Assembly (NCBI GenBank): GCA_002371615.1
Contig: DFGA01000010.1
Coordinates: 6,173-23,414, forward strand
Direction of reading: 5' to 3'
Length of the DNA: 17,242 nucleotides
Source: Lachnospiraceae bacterium UBA3762
Lineage (GTDB): Bacteria > Bacillota > Clostridia > Lachnospirales > Lachnospiraceae
Part shown: piece by piece, positions 6,530-14,845 of the stretch
How the letters are laid out: each line of letters begins with the position of its first letter
Position numbering within the stretch: position 1 is the first letter of the stretch
Translations under genes and position numbers: made by a program
Notes under the pieces: generated by a model
Databases searched by the model: none
Told to the model about the DNA's origin: nothing
Seen by the model: the letters and a program-made list of their open reading frames with translations, nothing else

Positions 6530-8070
6530 ATTCCTAATTTCTTGCTTTCCTCCTCCAGCTTATTGAGGTCATCATGGTATCTACTAATAGTCATATCCAT
6601 ACATTGACGCCTGTTCTCTGGGGTTCTGGTATTCAGATACTTTTGATTATAAAAGTAAGTAAAGTCGTGTACCGTGCCCACCAAAGCTGTACATGCATAT
6701 GCCCAATCATGAATATCCGTCGGAGGGATATCCAAATCTGATTCTTCGAAAAACAGCTCCTCTATCTGTGGTAATATGGACTTTAATCGAGAAATCAATT
6801 CCGACTCATCTATCTCTGAATTACAGTACTCGTTATACTCCCCTATCACGTTCTGAGCCAGCTTTATAACCTCGGCGACAATCCTTTTCTCTTCGCCAAT
6901 AATAGTCTGTCTATCCCCTGTATGAGCCTTTTCGAATGCCTTTATTGATGAATATCCGTCGTTAATATCAATATGAATGTCCTGAATATCCATACTGTGC
7001 TTTGACGGGGCATACCAGTGCTTTCTGTCCTGATTATGATCTGTCCAGGTCGTCCGATACGCATATGTACTATTGGTCATATCATCTATATCATATCCAA
7101 AGAAGCAGAAGACAATATTTGCCGGTTTCCCTTTGAAACGCTTTTCCGCTATTTTGCTCTGATATACATCAGCATAGCTGACCTCTTTGATGATTTTCCA
7201 GTTGATTGCTGCCAGTTCTTCCGGGGTTACTTCATGCTTCAACATAGCCCGTACCCTCAATCGCTTTACATTTGCGAAATGCACCGGCTCCACGGAACAA
7301 ATCATATAATCATCATGATCTGAGACCACTGTATTCACATGATATATACTTGGATCTTTTGTTGGAAACATGATGGTTCCTCCAATGTTTGATCGGAATA
7401 TGGGGTTTTGTACCATATCCGGATGAGCCTGATTCCAGCGATCAAGCAGCACGAATACAACTTCTCGTATTCGATCAAGTGAAACTGTTTCTCTCTTTAT
7501 CGTAAAGCAATTTCTTGCCGCCAGGCAAAAAAAGTATGTAAAAATACTGACTCCCTGCTCGGGATGCAAACAAGATTCCTGACTCTTGCTGGATGATGCA
7601 AATACTGCACATCCGCTATTTACAAATGGTTCGAGCCATTCCTCATCATTGATGATAGTACCAGGCACGATTTCATAGTTGCCTGAAAAACATGCGTCGA
7701 GAATAACCAGCTTGTTCTTAGCTTTTATTCCGGTGATCACATCGATCAATTCCTGAGTCAAAACAAATTTATTGCTAAAAGCTAACACATGTCCTTTGTC
7801 AGGCTAGTTCCCTCCATGTCCTGAGAAGTAGAAAATGAATGTATCATCTTCCTTAATAAATGGCTGGAAAGATGCAAATCGGCTTAAAAACGCACTACTA
7901 TCGACAATGCCACTCCACCCCAAAACAGTTATATCCGATGGATCTATATCCGCGCCATCAAGAAGAGTCCTTCTCACAAGAGCTATATCGTCCCTACAGA
8001 ACGGTAAATCATGCAGCCCGGGAACCGTATAGTTACTCACACCAACAAGAAAAGCTTTAATCGTACTCAT
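6526..8070 (-). pseudogene. Caspase-like (C14) protease interrupted by one in-frame TAG
   Basis: Read through one TAG at 7804-7806, the frame gives about 514 residues. The N-terminal 190 residues form a caspase/metacaspase domain: start KAFLVGVSNY, catalytic His85 in FYFSGHGG and catalytic Cys127 in VILDACFSG, with FASSSKSQESC and SIFTYFF further on. The remaining 300 residues carry no motif I know; they hold a helical segment around EEKRIVAEVIKLAQNVIGEY and a C-terminal YHDDLNKLEEESKKLG. Bacterial caspases of this type are effectors of defence or programmed death systems and cleave cellular proteins. The TAG is codon 89, four codons after the catalytic His, so the short product lacks the Cys and internal restart at the GTG at 7788 lacks the His. 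No frame change occurs. The start has an AGAGG ribosome binding site. It may be a nonsense mutation that disarmed a toxic effector, a sequencing error or, less likely, a recoded codon. Confidence 0.8.
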
Positions 8071-8222
8071 ATCCTGATACCTCTCTAAAACAATATTACG
8101 CTTTTTACATCATACCAAGCGCGAGAGGTAAATAGGTCGCCTTCCAAGCGACTTTGGTACAGCATATGTATCATCCCAACTCGTCAACTCTTGAGTAATT
8201 CCAACCAATGCCGGATCCCCAT
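8071..8222 (-). other. 152-base gap inside the operon
   Basis: The other genes of this operon are spaced by 0-40 bases, so this gap stands out. It contains a small GTCGC/GCGAC hairpin at 8136-8152 and, on the minus strand, a TTGACG at 8182-8187 with only a poor -10 at 15 bases. An extra promoter for the caspase or an RNA processing site is possible; nothing firm can be said. Confidence 0.3.
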
Positions 8223-8555
8223 CTATGGATGCAAATAGCGAATAGCTTTCCCAGTCATTTTTGCATACTCGATCTCTGACCGCGTGCTCTCACCGATATA
8301 GCCACCGACATTGATAACAAATATTTCATCAGCCATATCAATCTTGCGCTTATGCATGTCATCCAGCATTTCCTTTGTCGCAGTCAGAGTTCCTTCATCC
8401 ATGTTTTCCCAGACTTCATGATCCCCGGAATGTCCAAAGAGGCCAACACTGATTACAATGTTGCCCTCAAGGGTCAGGCGTTTCTGTGCCTCCATAAATT
8501 CATCTTTGAACCGGGTGCTACCACAAAGCGTTATTACTTTATAATTGCCAACCAT
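8223..8555 (-). CDS. Nucleoside 2-deoxyribosyltransferase-like protein
   Basis: This 110-residue Rossmann-like protein starts KVITLCGSTRFKDEF, has MADEIFVINVGGYIG in the centre and STRSEIEYAKMTGKAIRYL near the end. These are the signatures of the nucleoside 2-deoxyribosyltransferase / DrHyd superfamily: the N-terminal CGSTRF binds nucleotide phosphate or base and the Glu in STRSEIEYA sits at the nucleophile position. Classical members transfer or hydrolyse deoxyribose; relatives in conflict systems are thought to act on or sense nucleotide signals. Near-identical stand-alone proteins are common in Clostridia, so the link to the operon needs care, but it lies 28 bases after the subtilase gene in the same direction. 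A ribosome binding site (AAGGGAAAG) precedes the ATG. The protein is complete. Confidence 0.75.
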   Translation of the reverse strand: MVGNYKVITLCGSTRFKDEFMEAQKRLTLEGNIVISVGLFGHSGDHEVWENMDEGTLTATKEMLDDMHKRKIDMADEIFVINVGGYIGESTRSEIEYAKMTGKAIRYLHP

Positions 8556-8583
8556 GATTGCTTTCCCTTAATTCAGAAAAATC

Positions 8584-11169
8584 TTAATCTGATCTGGCAA
8601 GAACAGCATTTTTAATTCTTACCTTATCAACTACTCTCTGATAAACATCTATTCCGTATTCCGGAGCCATTTCAAAAGTTGCAAACAATGCATACGGAAC
8701 CAATAGATTTGGATGAGCGCTTGATGCATCTGCCTTGCAGTTGACTTTGATTTCTATAGCATCATTAGTATCCCATGGTTGTATTGAATCACTTTCAAAT
8801 ATTTCATGTTGTACAGTGCCGCGTGTCACAGCATGATGATCATATTCTTTCCTTGATCCAATAAGCTTGCTCCCATTCTCTATAGTCATCCAAACCAAAT
8901 GTTCACGGTATTTCAGAGAAGAAGGCCATATCGGAGAGAAATAAGCTAATGTCAGTACTAATCGGCGAAAATACTTGTGTTCATGGAATTCAATAGGAAT
9001 CGGAAGAGAGTAAACAAATGCAGACTCCTGTTTTATATCCCCGTAGCCGATCAACGTGATTTGTTCTTTCGTACATTCCTTTACCCTTTCAATATCAGGA
9101 ACACCATATCCGAAATATCGATGAATCGTATTCTTTGCCTGATTACCATTTAATCCAAGGGTGTCCTGAATAAATGACATCTTATTGCCCCAGGAAGCCC
9201 CATGAACAAGCATAGCTTTTAGAAGCACCGCCGCATATGCATCCGGGACTGAGTTTCCTGTCTCCGTCATAAAAACATCATTCAGGACTTCATAACATTC
9301 CGCAGCTTTATTTGTAATCAGGGCAGTTGCATTACTGGTTCCACTTGAAAAAGTGGTACTTATACCTCCCGCATATATTCCTGGAGCAGCCGACTGGATT
9401 CCCGGTGCTGCTTTAGAAGTTTTATTCCATATCAGAACACCCTTTTGAGCATAATCTTCATGTACATAATTCTGGCCGCCTGCATAGAAAATATCTGGTT
9501 TTATTGCACTGTTTATTCCAGAACCGAACGAACCATAAAGAGCCGGCATGCCTTTAGAGCATACATTTGTGGTTCTGTCATTGGGCGAAGCTTTCGAATT
9601 GTCCTCATACAACGCACCAATTGTCAATGCGTTCATACTCTCTGCTGGAGAAAGCAAGCGCAGATTTCGTAATTCTCTACGAATATATCTGAATACAAAT
9701 TTATCTTTCTCTTCATCCATCATTTTCTTATATTCCGGAAACTCTATATCTGCAATGACATCTTCGGAATGATTCCCGGCGCTCACAATAAACAGAATTC
9801 TGTATTTGAAGCTCAACCAATCGAGCAGTCTTGCAAGAGGGCTTACTATATTATAGAATTCGCGGTATCTTAATCCGATGGACAGATTAATTATCTTTAT
9901 AGAAGGTGCTACTCTTCCTGCCGACTCCTCAAACAGCCTTCTTACCGCTATGTGGATTTTATCAACAATAAGAATGTCGTCAGGCACCTCTTCTATGATC
10001 TCTCCCCTAAATGTTGTTGATCCCTTCATTATGGGGCGTACATAAATCTGACGAAGTGCTGAATGGTCAACATGCATTGATTGGCCGCGTAAAATCAATG
10101 ATGACATACTTGTAGCATGCACACGCTCATTCGCCTGATATTTTTCTTCATAGTTATCGGGGTCATCGACTTGAAGCAGTCTCCTTAATAACGGATGATT
10201 CTCCTGCGGCATACCGTCGAATAAAGCGACAATAGGTTCATTGATTATTCTGAATGTATCTTTTTGTTCTGTTTCCTGACTGGTTTCAGCTATTCCCACA
10301 AAACTTGCCTGCGTTGAAGGTTTAATGAACATGATTGGATCTGCCATTACAATGTTCACTTCAGCTTTTTCAATTATTTTTTGAGCGTAATCCCGTGGCA
10401 ACTCGGCTAATAAGGCATGGTATCCTATCTCCGGAATCTGAGATGTTGTAATAATCCTTCCACCAGAATCCGTTATCATCTGAGAAATGCCCGTTTCCAA
10501 AGTCTTCCTTTTTTGTTCACTGGATCTGAAAAACAGCTCTATCTGCGCCTTAACATAACCAATGTCTGGATCTTTAAGATCTTCTTCCCATGCCGATAAC
10601 AATCCTGTGTCTTCAACCCGCTCTTGTATTCCCCACTTGTGTATGTCCTTTAAATGCTTGAATACCTCTCGAAAGCCTGTCAGTCCTCTGGGAAAGGCAT
10701 AGTTCTCATCTGCAGCATAGTTCTGCCATAAAGACATCATCTGACCTAGTGCCGCTTTATCTGACATGACGCAAAACAGCTTTGTGGTTAGTCTCTTTGA
10801 ATCATCCCGTTCTTCATTAGAGCCTATTGCATAGAAATCATCTGTATTCTCCATGGAATCGTCGCTTAATTCCATAAGCCATTCAATTGCTGGGTATTCA
10901 TCCTTTAATTTCTTTACAGCAGTATAGAAATTCTGTGGATCTCCAACAGTTTCAAAAACAAGTGTATATTCCGGCTCAATATTTGTTGCATAGCTCTGGA
11001 AAAAAGTCCCGCCCCTGTTTATATTGTTTTGAAGCGCGTTAAACTGTACCCCAAGCCTATCGACTTGACGTTTATGATTTGGCATTCCAACTTTGGATGG
11101 TCCTCCATATCGTCTTTCCTTCTCTGCTGTCGATGGATTCCCGAACAATATTAACGGTCTGTCAGCCAT
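8584..11169 (-). CDS. ietS: Subtilisin-like serine protease, IetS-like
   Basis: This 861-residue protein has an N-terminal region of about 310 residues without strong motifs. Its part at 225-285 (MITDSGGRIITTSQI and following) may be a propeptide-like fold. The S8 domain follows: Asp318 in VALFDGMPQENHPLL, His351 in ERVHATSMSSLI, oxyanion Asn466 in FIVSAGNHSED and catalytic Ser612 in FSSGTSNATALI, so the triad is complete. A C-terminal beta-rich part of about 150 residues closes the protein. There is no signal peptide, so it acts in the cytoplasm. The gene starts three bases after the stop of the AAA+ ATPase gene. An AAA+ ATPase paired with such a subtilase is the layout of IetAS, described as a plasmid incompatibility/exclusion locus and later as an antiphage system. 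The expected model is that the ATPase keeps the protease in check until a trigger. Confidence 0.85.
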   Translation of the reverse strand: MADRPLILFGNPSTAEKERRYGGPSKVGMPNHKRQVDRLGVQFNALQNNINRGGTFFQSYATNIEPEYTLVFETVGDPQNFYTAVKKLKDEYPAIEWLMELSDDSMENTDDFYAIGSNEERDDSKRLTTKLFCVMSDKAALGQMMSLWQNYAADENYAFPRGLTGFREVFKHLKDIHKWGIQERVEDTGLLSAWEEDLKDPDIGYVKAQIELFFRSSEQKRKTLETGISQMITDSGGRIITTSQIPEIGYHALLAELPRDYAQKIIEKAEVNIVMADPIMFIKPSTQASFVGIAETSQETEQKDTFRIINEPIVALFDGMPQENHPLLRRLLQVDDPDNYEEKYQANERVHATSMSSLILRGQSMHVDHSALRQIYVRPIMKGSTTFRGEIIEEVPDDILIVDKIHIAVRRLFEESAGRVAPSIKIINLSIGLRYREFYNIVSPLARLLDWLSFKYRILFIVSAGNHSEDVIADIEFPEYKKMMDEEKDKFVFRYIRRELRNLRLLSPAESMNALTIGALYEDNSKASPNDRTTNVCSKGMPALYGSFGSGINSAIKPDIFYAGGQNYVHEDYAQKGVLIWNKTSKAAPGIQSAAPGIYAGGISTTFSSGTSNATALITNKAAECYEVLNDVFMTETGNSVPDAYAAVLLKAMLVHGASWGNKMSFIQDTLGLNGNQAKNTIHRYFGYGVPDIERVKECTKEQITLIGYGDIKQESAFVYSLPIPIEFHEHKYFRRLVLTLAYFSPIWPSSLKYREHLVWMTIENGSKLIGSRKEYDHHAVTRGTVQHEIFESDSIQPWDTNDAIEIKVNCKADASSAHPNLLVPYALFATFEMAPEYGIDVYQRVVDKVRIKNAVLARSD

Positions 11170-11172
11170 ATA

Positions 11173-12168
11173 TTATCCCTCTGTATTTTCACTTTGATAT
11201 CCATTCAGTTTTAACTGCTCATTTGTTATAGATTTTGCCCGAGCACCTGGTCCTCGTAAAATATATTGACGGTATACAGCCATGGCGAACTCTTCTATCT
11301 CCGCGTAACTCTTGCCATACAGTTTTTTCGCCAATGTACTTGGTTCAATACCAAAATCAAAACTCGTTTTCCTTTCAAAAAGAGCAAACCATTTTTCGAT
11401 ATTGGCTCTGGTAGGTTTCGGCAACACACATTTAATCTGGAATCTTCTCCATACAGCCTTATCCAATAATGAATCGTGATTGGTCGCTGCTATTGTTACG
11501 ACATAACTGGGCAGTGCATCTATTTGTAAGAGGAGAGAGCTTACAACACGTTTTATTTCTCCCGTTTCATGCTGATCTCCTCTCTCCTTGCCAATTGTGT
11601 CAAACTCATCAAAAAACAGAACGCAATGTCTGCTTCGAGCATAATCAAATAATTTTGAAAGCCTTGCCGCAGTCTCCCCAAGATAAGATCCAATAATAGT
11701 ATCATAACGTACCGTTAGCATCGGAACCATTAACGCTTCGGCCAATGCTTCGGCAAGAGATGTTTTTCCATTCCCAGGAGGTCCAATAAGTAGGAGTTTA
11801 TTTCTGGGTTCCATTCCATAAGAGCGCAGTAAATCAGCCCGAGTTTGTTCTTCTACCACATTTCTGCACTGAATAAGCACATTCTCAGGAAGCAAAAGTT
11901 CGTCTAATCGTTTCTGCGGATTCTTCTCAACAAATAAATTCGTATCTATGCTATTGTGATTATTTATTATTTGCCGACGGGTGTCATTTCCGGGTCTACT
12001 CACTCCCTCGGGATGATCCCTTAGCAATTGATTGATTTTATTCGCAAGGATTTCGTGCTGTTTATTTCTCTCCTCTGCGCAAATCGCCTGTGTTACTCTT
12101 CTAAACGTGGCATCATCCTTAATCAGCCCCGCATGTATCAAATCATACAGTAGATCTGCCCTAGCCAT
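11173..12168 (-). CDS. ietA: AAA+ ATPase, IetA-like
   Basis: A single AAA+ module fills residues about 90-300 of 331. Visible are Walker A GPPGNGKT at 129-136, Walker B LFFDEFD at 184-190, sensor-1 Asn230 in TIAATNHDS and the arginine pair in AVWRRF at 241-242. The pattern fits the classical clade (FtsH/katanin-like), which remodels proteins. The N-terminal 80 residues are helical and could bind the partner or substrate. Together with the following subtilase it forms an IetAS-type pair. A GGAGGAG ribosome binding site stands before the ATG; the XRE regulator gene ends 37 bases upstream, so the three are one transcription unit. All ATPase residues are intact. Confidence 0.85.
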   Translation of the reverse strand: MARADLLYDLIHAGLIKDDATFRRVTQAICAEERNKQHEILANKINQLLRDHPEGVSRPGNDTRRQIINNHNSIDTNLFVEKNPQKRLDELLLPENVLIQCRNVVEEQTRADLLRSYGMEPRNKLLLIGPPGNGKTSLAEALAEALMVPMLTVRYDTIIGSYLGETAARLSKLFDYARSRHCVLFFDEFDTIGKERGDQHETGEIKRVVSSLLLQIDALPSYVVTIAATNHDSLLDKAVWRRFQIKCVLPKPTRANIEKWFALFERKTSFDFGIEPSTLAKKLYGKSYAEIEEFAMAVYRQYILRGPGARAKSITNEQLKLNGYQSENTEG

Positions 12169-12204
12169 TTATTTCTCCTCCACAAACCAAGCAAGCCTCT
12201 TGAT

Positions 12205-12405
12205 TTATATTTTTTTTAATTCTTTCACATCTATAAAATTGCTTTCACAGAATTCATAAAATGAGTTTTTCGCCAATTGGCTGGGTTCATGCCTGAGGTT
12301 TTCCCATCTGTTAATAGTAGAAAAACTAACCCCTAGTGAATCCGCGAGTTTCTTCTGACTATACTTCAACTGTTTTCGTACAAACTTCACTTGATCTGCA
12401 AACAT
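12205..12405 (-). CDS. Small XRE regulator of the defence operon
   Basis: The start is placed at the ATG at 12403-12405 because TTGGAGG lies six bases upstream; an ATG six codons earlier has no such signal. The 66-residue protein is almost entirely a helix-turn-helix (VRKQLKYSQKKLADSLG, VSFSTINRWENLRHEPS). It is the first gene behind the promoter at 12488-12517, whose spacer is a perfect palindrome, so autoregulation and repression of the ATPase-subtilase genes is the natural reading. A Clostridia defence operon led by its own repressor fits genes whose products are harmful when overproduced. Confidence 0.8.
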   Translation of the reverse strand: MFADQVKFVRKQLKYSQKKLADSLGVSFSTINRWENLRHEPSQLAKNSFYEFCESNFIDVKELKKI

Positions 12406-12487
12406 TTTTCCTCCAACGTCCATTTCCTACAGCTAATTCGTATAGGTACATACTCGCCATTTTTGATGCACATATTAAGGCAGTATG

Positions 12488-12517
12488 ATTATATAGCAAA
12501 TGCTATATTTTCGTCAA
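12488..12517 (-). promoter_or_regulatory. Promoter of the XRE-ietA-ietS operon
   Basis: On the minus strand TTGACG (12512-12517) and a consensus TATAAT (12488-12493) are separated by 18 bases. It lies about 80 bases upstream of the first start codon of the operon. It is the best sigma-A type promoter I found in the window. Confidence 0.8.
12491..12508. promoter_or_regulatory. Palindromic operator overlapping the -10 box
   Basis: ATATAGCA and TGCTATAT form a perfect inverted repeat with a two-base spacer. It fills most of the space between the -35 and -10 boxes and overlaps the -10. A dimeric repressor bound here would block RNA polymerase; the XRE protein encoded just downstream is the likely ligand. 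Confidence 0.7.
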
Positions 12518-12647
12518 TAGAATCATGGAAAAACAGCCATGTTTTTGCCTACAGCGTTGTTTTCTCATTACAAAACAGCAGGAAGCCCTTGATTTTGACA
12601 TATCATCCTTAACTTCCTATGCTTTTTAACCCTCTTTGAATCTTTTA

Positions 12648-12869
12648 TCATTCAAGGTCGTTATCACCATCGATATCTTCGGGAGATGTGGTTATCTCGA
12701 ATAGTGCATCTGATAAATCCGACAAAGCATGCCTGAGTTCCAGGGCAGCCTCTCGAAGATATTGATTAGCTCTTTGATTTTTTCCATTCAGTATCATTGT
12801 TTCAATCATGGACTTTCCGAATTCCAGGTCCGCCATCAGGTCTCCAAGCTCTTCATATATTTCTGACAT
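12648..12869 (-). CDS. Small acidic helical protein of unknown function
   Basis: The 73-residue product is almost wholly alpha-helical by composition (MADLEFGKSMIETMIL, LREAALELRHALSDLSDAL) and ends in an acidic tail (SPEDIDGDNDLE). I do not recognise a family. A GAGGAA ribosome binding site precedes the ATG, and the start lies five bases after the stop of the small coiled-coil gene upstream, so it belongs to the antirestriction operon. A partner protein or small accessory factor of the element is likely. Confidence 0.6.
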   Translation of the reverse strand: MSEIYEELGDLMADLEFGKSMIETMILNGKNQRANQYLREAALELRHALSDLSDALFEITTSPEDIDGDNDLE

Positions 12870-12873
12870 GGTT

Positions 12874-13098
12874 TTATTCCTCGCTTTTATGAGCAGACTG
12901 GATAAATGTTACGATCTCATCTGCGGTTTTATTACCGGCATGATAAGCTTCCAGGACCTTCTTATCGTCCAGCTGTTTCTTCTTCGTGACAAGCTTTTCC
13001 AATTCGTCAAGAGCGGCATCTTACTTTGCTTTTGCCGCCGCTACAGCGGTTTCCGCTGTCCTGATCTTCTCATCCAACGTGATCACTCTTCTTGCCAT
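12874..13098 (-). pseudogene. DUF4315-like small coiled-coil protein with in-frame TAA
   Basis: The frame begins at the ATG at 13096-13098 (MARRVITLDEKIRTAETAV) and, through one TAA at 13021-13023, continues DAALDELEKLVTKKKQLDD to ADEIVTFIQSAHKSEE, 74 codons. The helical N-terminus with a C-terminal IVTFIQ segment is the plan of DUF4315-like proteins found next to conjugation genes. The stop follows AKAK, where relatives tend to have an aromatic or polar residue; a TAT/TAC to TAA change would explain it. The gene starts five bases after the end of the chimeric gene upstream. Either a fresh nonsense mutation or a sequencing error. Confidence 0.6.
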
Positions 13099-13103
13099 TC
13101 CTG

Positions 13104-14831
13104 TTATACGCTCCCTTCTGCCTGTTTTTCAAATGCTTCCGCCTCGATCCGCGCAAGATCCGTACTAATACCCCTCGCCTGCCGGTGGATGTTATCCGCG
13201 CTCATCCCGAACGCATTCAGGATCGTCTTCTGGGTCGCCGTAACAGCATAATCCAGGTTGTATTCATTGTCCGCGCCCTTCAGCATCTCTATCTTTTCCA
13301 GTTCCCTGACTGCTGCAGGCACTGTCATGTAATTCGGCTTTTTATCCAGCTTTGCCTGTTCATCTTTTAAAAGAGTGTAGATCCTGCTCCGGATGATTGT
13401 TGCCACGAACCCGATAAAGATCTTTGTATCGACAGATTCGTTCGAGTATACACGCTCACAATGGGCCCCGAGGTAAGATTGGTCTGCGCTGAACGTCTTT
13501 TCGGAAGAATCCCGGCTCTTGTACAGCATAAGTGCCTCCTCTGCGGTCATCTTTGCCGATGTGACGATCACGAAATAGCCGCACAGCCGGATCTCCCTGT
13601 TGATCACCCCGGCCTGCTCGACCCCTGACATGAACTTCTCATCTTCGAGCCCCTCGTGCCAAAACACAAGATCGAAGTATTTTTTATAATCCCCGCCCGG
13701 ATGGACAGGTTCGCCCATCAGTTCCCGGAGCTTTCGCCCCATCCGGTCTATCTTGTCTTCAAGTTTCTCCCTGTCGGAAGCTTTCCTTCCATCATCATAG
13801 TAGATATGGAAATATCTGTCCTTCTTATCGTTCGCATACAGTTTTCTCTTTATCGTGGTCCCGCTGACCTTGAATGCCCGGATACTATTACGCCGGTCGT
13901 TCTCGAATGTCCCCTGCGCTGCCAGGACCAACTCACTGACCAGCTTCTTCATCCCCTTCTTTCCGATTATGTCGCTTGCCGTATACCGTATAACTTTCAA
14001 TGATGCCTGCAGCTCTGGCAGCGTCTTGTCTTTCGAGTACATTGCTATGTAGCCGAAGGAGTTCTCTTCTCCTGTTTCGATTCCATAGTGCTGGCAGACC
14101 ACGTACGCTATTGATTCAGCCTCGACCTCCATGGTCCTGTGATCTTTTCCAAGCTCCTTCAGAGATTCCTGCAAATGATCCATATCCAGAGCGTGTAGGG
14201 TGGCATGAGCTACCTCATGGATGACTGCAGCCGCTGTCTGCCGTTCGCTCATGCCCTCACGAAGCGCAATGCGCTTCTCCGTCTGGTGGTAATAGCCGTC
14301 AGAATTCGTGAGCTGCTCAAATCCTATGGGAACCGGTGAAATGTCTTTGACAGCCCGGAAGAATCTTTCAAAACCTTTTACATCCCCTTCAATGTTGTCA
14401 AAGAGTGTAGGAAGTGGCCTTCCGGATGTCTGGGCAACATCAAATACATTAGCTACCCTGAAAGCCGGGATAGTCACTTCGACTTCTTCCGTCACGATAG
14501 ACCCATCTGGACGCTTCATCGGTTTATGCGTCATCTGGTCGATGACTTCCATCTCCATCTTTGTCTTGTATGGTGCAGGCGCAAGGATCTTGATCGCTTT
14601 TTCCCCTTTGTTGACCTGCCTGCCGAATTTCTTTTTCCATGTCTCGTAACCGGCGACCCTAGTCACATCAGGCTTTTGCATCTGAATCAATAAGATGTTT
14701 CGGAAACTGTAATGATGAAATTTCGACATAACTCGGAGGTACTCTTCGTATCTGCCGCTCTCGAATACCTCGCGGACACCTTCTTCCAAGCGATCCGTCA
14801 GCTCCTTAATCTGATCCTTTCTATCTGCCAT
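13104..14831 (-). CDS. ArdC-like antirestriction protein fused in frame to a transposase C-terminus
   Basis: The first 290 or so of 575 residues are ArdC-like: an N-terminal ssDNA-binding part (MSKFHHYSFRNILLI, GYETWKKKFGRQVNKGEKAI) and an M78-like metallopeptidase part with HEVAH at 205-209 and EVEAESIAY at 235-243. ArdC proteins protect incoming single-stranded DNA against restriction during transfer. From about residue 291 the sequence becomes the back half of an IS1634-type DDE transposase (GTTIKRKLYANDKKDRYFHI, CGYFVIVTSAKMTAEEAL, the probable final catalytic Glu in SRDSSEK, and the closing AVTATQKTIL region). The join (near 13961) is in frame, so a hybrid protein would be made. The transposase lacks its first two catalytic Asp residues and cannot move DNA. 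The antirestriction part may still work. An AAGGAGGAG ribosome binding site precedes the start. Confidence 0.8.
   Translation of the reverse strand: MADRKDQIKELTDRLEEGVREVFESGRYEEYLRVMSKFHHYSFRNILLIQMQKPDVTRVAGYETWKKKFGRQVNKGEKAIKILAPAPYKTKMEMEVIDQMTHKPMKRPDGSIVTEEVEVTIPAFRVANVFDVAQTSGRPLPTLFDNIEGDVKGFERFFRAVKDISPVPIGFEQLTNSDGYYHQTEKRIALREGMSERQTAAAVIHEVAHATLHALDMDHLQESLKELGKDHRTMEVEAESIAYVVCQHYGIETGEENSFGYIAMYSKDKTLPELQASLKVIRYTASDIIGKKGMKKLVSELVLAAQGTFENDRRNSIRAFKVSGTTIKRKLYANDKKDRYFHIYYDDGRKASDREKLEDKIDRMGRKLRELMGEPVHPGGDYKKYFDLVFWHEGLEDEKFMSGVEQAGVINREIRLCGYFVIVTSAKMTAEEALMLYKSRDSSEKTFSADQSYLGAHCERVYSNESVDTKIFIGFVATIIRSRIYTLLKDEQAKLDKKPNYMTVPAAVRELEKIEMLKGADNEYNLDYAVTATQKTILNAFGMSADNIHRQARGISTDLARIEAEAFEKQAEGSV
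13190..13964 (-). mobile_element. Remnant of an IS1634-type insertion sequence
   Basis: This is the transposase-derived part of the chimera described in the parent gene. Only the C-terminal half of the transposase is left; the 5' half and the left inverted repeat are gone, so the original insertion was followed by a deletion that joined it to the antirestriction gene. The exact right border is unclear because the last 25 codons of the frame could belong to either side. Terminal repeats are not identifiable by eye. Confidence 0.6.
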
Positions 14832-14845
14832 AAACTCCTCCTTGT

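Noticed and set aside
12635..12660. Hairpin CTTTGAAT/ATTCAAGG as terminator after the gene at 12648
   Set aside because: The stem is short and AT-rich, overlaps the stop codon and is not followed by a T run on the minus strand.
4251..13023. Alternative genetic code or stop-codon suppression to explain the in-frame stops
   Set aside because: TAG, TGA and TAA all occur inside frames, and the intact genes end at ordinary stops. No single reassignment fits, so mutation or sequence error is simpler.
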